Part shown: piece after piece, positions 5,586-6,653 of the stretch
Layout: each line of letters starts with the position of its first letter
Position numbering within the stretch: the first letter of the stretch is position 1
From: an uncultured Granulosicoccaceae bacterium
GTDB taxonomy: Bacteria > Pseudomonadota > Gammaproteobacteria > CALCKW01
Reading direction: 5' to 3'
DNA: 6,653 nt
NCBI GenBank assembly: GCA_937941555.1
Contig: CALDHJ010000188.1
Coordinates: 1-6,653, forward strand
Notes under the pieces: model-generated
What the model saw: only the letters and a program-made list of their open reading frames with translations
What the model was told of the DNA's origin: nothing
The model's database searches: none
Translations under genes and position numbers: made by a program

Positions 5586-6653
5586 ATGACAACCGAGTTC
5601 GAGTTCGCCATTGTTGGCGGCGGTATTGCCGGCACCTCCCTGGCCGCAGCGCTCGCGCCACATCGCTCCGTGGTGTTGCTGGAGCGCGAATCGGCCTGGG
5701 GATACCACTCTACTGGCCGTTCCGCCGCGGAATTCACGCGCCGGTTCCACGGTGATGTCGTCGGCCGGCTGACCACGGCAAGCCAGGACTTCATGCTCAA
5801 CCCGCCAGACGGCTTCAGCCAAACGCCTCTGTTGCACCGCCGTGGCAATCTCGTGATCGCCCACCGAGACAAGCGCGCGCTGCTTGCGGCGATGGCCCGC
5901 GAGGAAGCCGAGCACACGCCACCGGGCGCAACCCCCTTGCTCGAGCAGAGCTCAGACGAAGCCATCGAACGCGTGCCCTTTCTCGACCCCCAGTGGGTCG
6001 CCGGGGCTCTCTACGACGCCGATTGCTGGGACATCGAAGTCGAAAGCCTGCTGCAGGGCTACCGCCGCCAGGCACGCGATGCCGGGTGCGAGACCCACCT
6101 CGATTGGCCACTCGACTCGGCAACTTTCGACAACGGTGTCTGGACCCTCGGCAACGGCAGTACCACCTTGCGCGCCCGCGTCCTGATCAACGCCGCGGGG
6201 GCATGGGCTGACCCGGTGGCAGCGCTGTGCGGAGTGGCACCCTTGCAACTCCAGCCGCTGCGCCGAACCGCTATCAACTTGCCGGTAGACGGCTACGATG
6301 TCAGCCAGATGCCCGAAGTGAATGAGGTCGAAGAGGACTTCTATTTCAAGCCCGACGCCGGCCAGTTGTTTGTCAGCCCGGCCGACGAGACCCCGGTCGA
6401 TCCGCACGACGCCTGGCCCGAGGAAATGGACGTCGCGATCGCGGCGGACTTTTTCGACCAATGCACCACGCTCGAGATTACCCGTGTTGCACACAGTTGG
6501 GCCGGCTTGCGCACCTTCGCACCGGATCGCCTGCCGGTGGTCGGCTTCGACACCGCTCACCCGGCCTTTTTCTGGTACGCAGGCCAGGGCGGCTACGGCA
6601 TCCAGACCTCCTCGGCGCTCGCCCGCATCGGCCTCGCTGCGGCCTTGAACACC
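5586..6653 (+). CDS. FAD-dependent amino-acid dehydrogenase, DauA-like (3' end outside window)
   Basis: An uninterrupted frame of 356 codons with no stop before the window edge. It encodes a DAO-family flavoprotein resembling P. aeruginosa D-arginine dehydrogenase (375 residues), so only a short C-terminal piece is probably missing. The FAD-binding motif is IVGGGIAG (9-16), followed by LLERE (31-35) at the adenosine-ribose-binding position and GYHSTGRSAAEFT (39-51). LINAAGAW (200-207), LQPLRRTAI (222-230), DFYFKPDAG (251-259), WAGLRTFAPDR (305-315) and WYAGQGGYGIQTS (330-342) fit the substrate domain and flavin cap. Such enzymes oxidise D-amino acids to imino acids and pass electrons to a quinone. 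R227, Y253, R309 and G336 align with substrate-contacting residues of DauA, but E49, F54 and N88 replace His48, Tyr53 and Glu87. The start has no clear ribosome-binding site. The exact substrate is unknown. Confidence 0.9.
   Translation, partial: MTTEFEFAIVGGGIAGTSLAAALAPHRSVVLLERESAWGYHSTGRSAAEFTRRFHGDVVGRLTTASQDFMLNPPDGFSQTPLLHRRGNLVIAHRDKRALLAAMAREEAEHTPPGATPLLEQSSDEAIERVPFLDPQWVAGALYDADCWDIEVESLLQGYRRQARDAGCETHLDWPLDSATFDNGVWTLGNGSTTLRARVLINAAGAWADPVAALCGVAPLQLQPLRRTAINLPVDGYDVSQMPEVNEVEEDFYFKPDAGQLFVSPADETPVDPHDAWPEEMDVAIAADFFDQCTTLEITRVAHSWAGLRTFAPDRLPVVGFDTAHPAFFWYAGQGGYGIQTSSALARIGLAAALNT

Noticed and set aside
5952..6560. A 202-codon minus-strand frame
   Set aside because: It is antisense to the FAD dehydrogenase, whose frame is open for 356 codons with multiple conserved motifs.

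Overview
The window is GC-rich, densely coding bacterial chromosome. Gene content points to a gammaproteobacterium, probably free-living or marine: a DUF2058/YaiL-type protein, class III-leader type IV pilins with C-terminal cysteine pairs, and a D-arginine-dehydrogenase-like flavoprotein. I cannot name a genus. I see no mobile element, CRISPR array, tRNA or rRNA, and base composition looks even, so nothing indicates recent transfer. No stretch over 300 bases lacks a gene.

Layout. (1) Bases 1-54 may hold the first 18 codons of a gene reading leftward out of the window. (2) Bases 130-2739 hold five tightly packed plus-strand genes, separated by 3-21 bases: a pyridoxamine-phosphate-oxidase-fold flavoprotein, a GNAT acetyltransferase, a VOC/glyoxalase-fold protein, an OsmC-family thiol peroxidase and a DUF2058 protein. 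They look like one operon of small redox, detoxification or modification proteins. (3) Bases 2747-3845 hold a two-gene minus-strand unit convergent with that operon: a CinA/MoCF-domain protein whose end overlaps, by 11 bases, the start of a small zinc-finger plus winged-helix protein (DUF2256-DUF3253). (4) Bases 3957-4457 encode a phosphinothricin-acetyltransferase-like GNAT, divergent from the CinA-like gene. (5) Bases 4551-5466 encode two tandem type IV pilin precursors that share an almost identical N-terminal helix but have unrelated-looking globular parts. (6) From 5586 to the right edge runs an uninterrupted 356-codon frame with no stop inside the window: an FAD-dependent amino-acid dehydrogenase resembling Pseudomonas aeruginosa D-arginine dehydrogenase, cut off close to its C-terminus.

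The most informative items are the altered active-site positions in the flavoprotein (inferred by residue-level comparison with DauA from memory), the tandem pilin pair with its 87-base near-repeat, and the compact five-gene cassette. I found no convincing sign of a wholly new system; most genes belong to recognisable families whose substrates are unknown.
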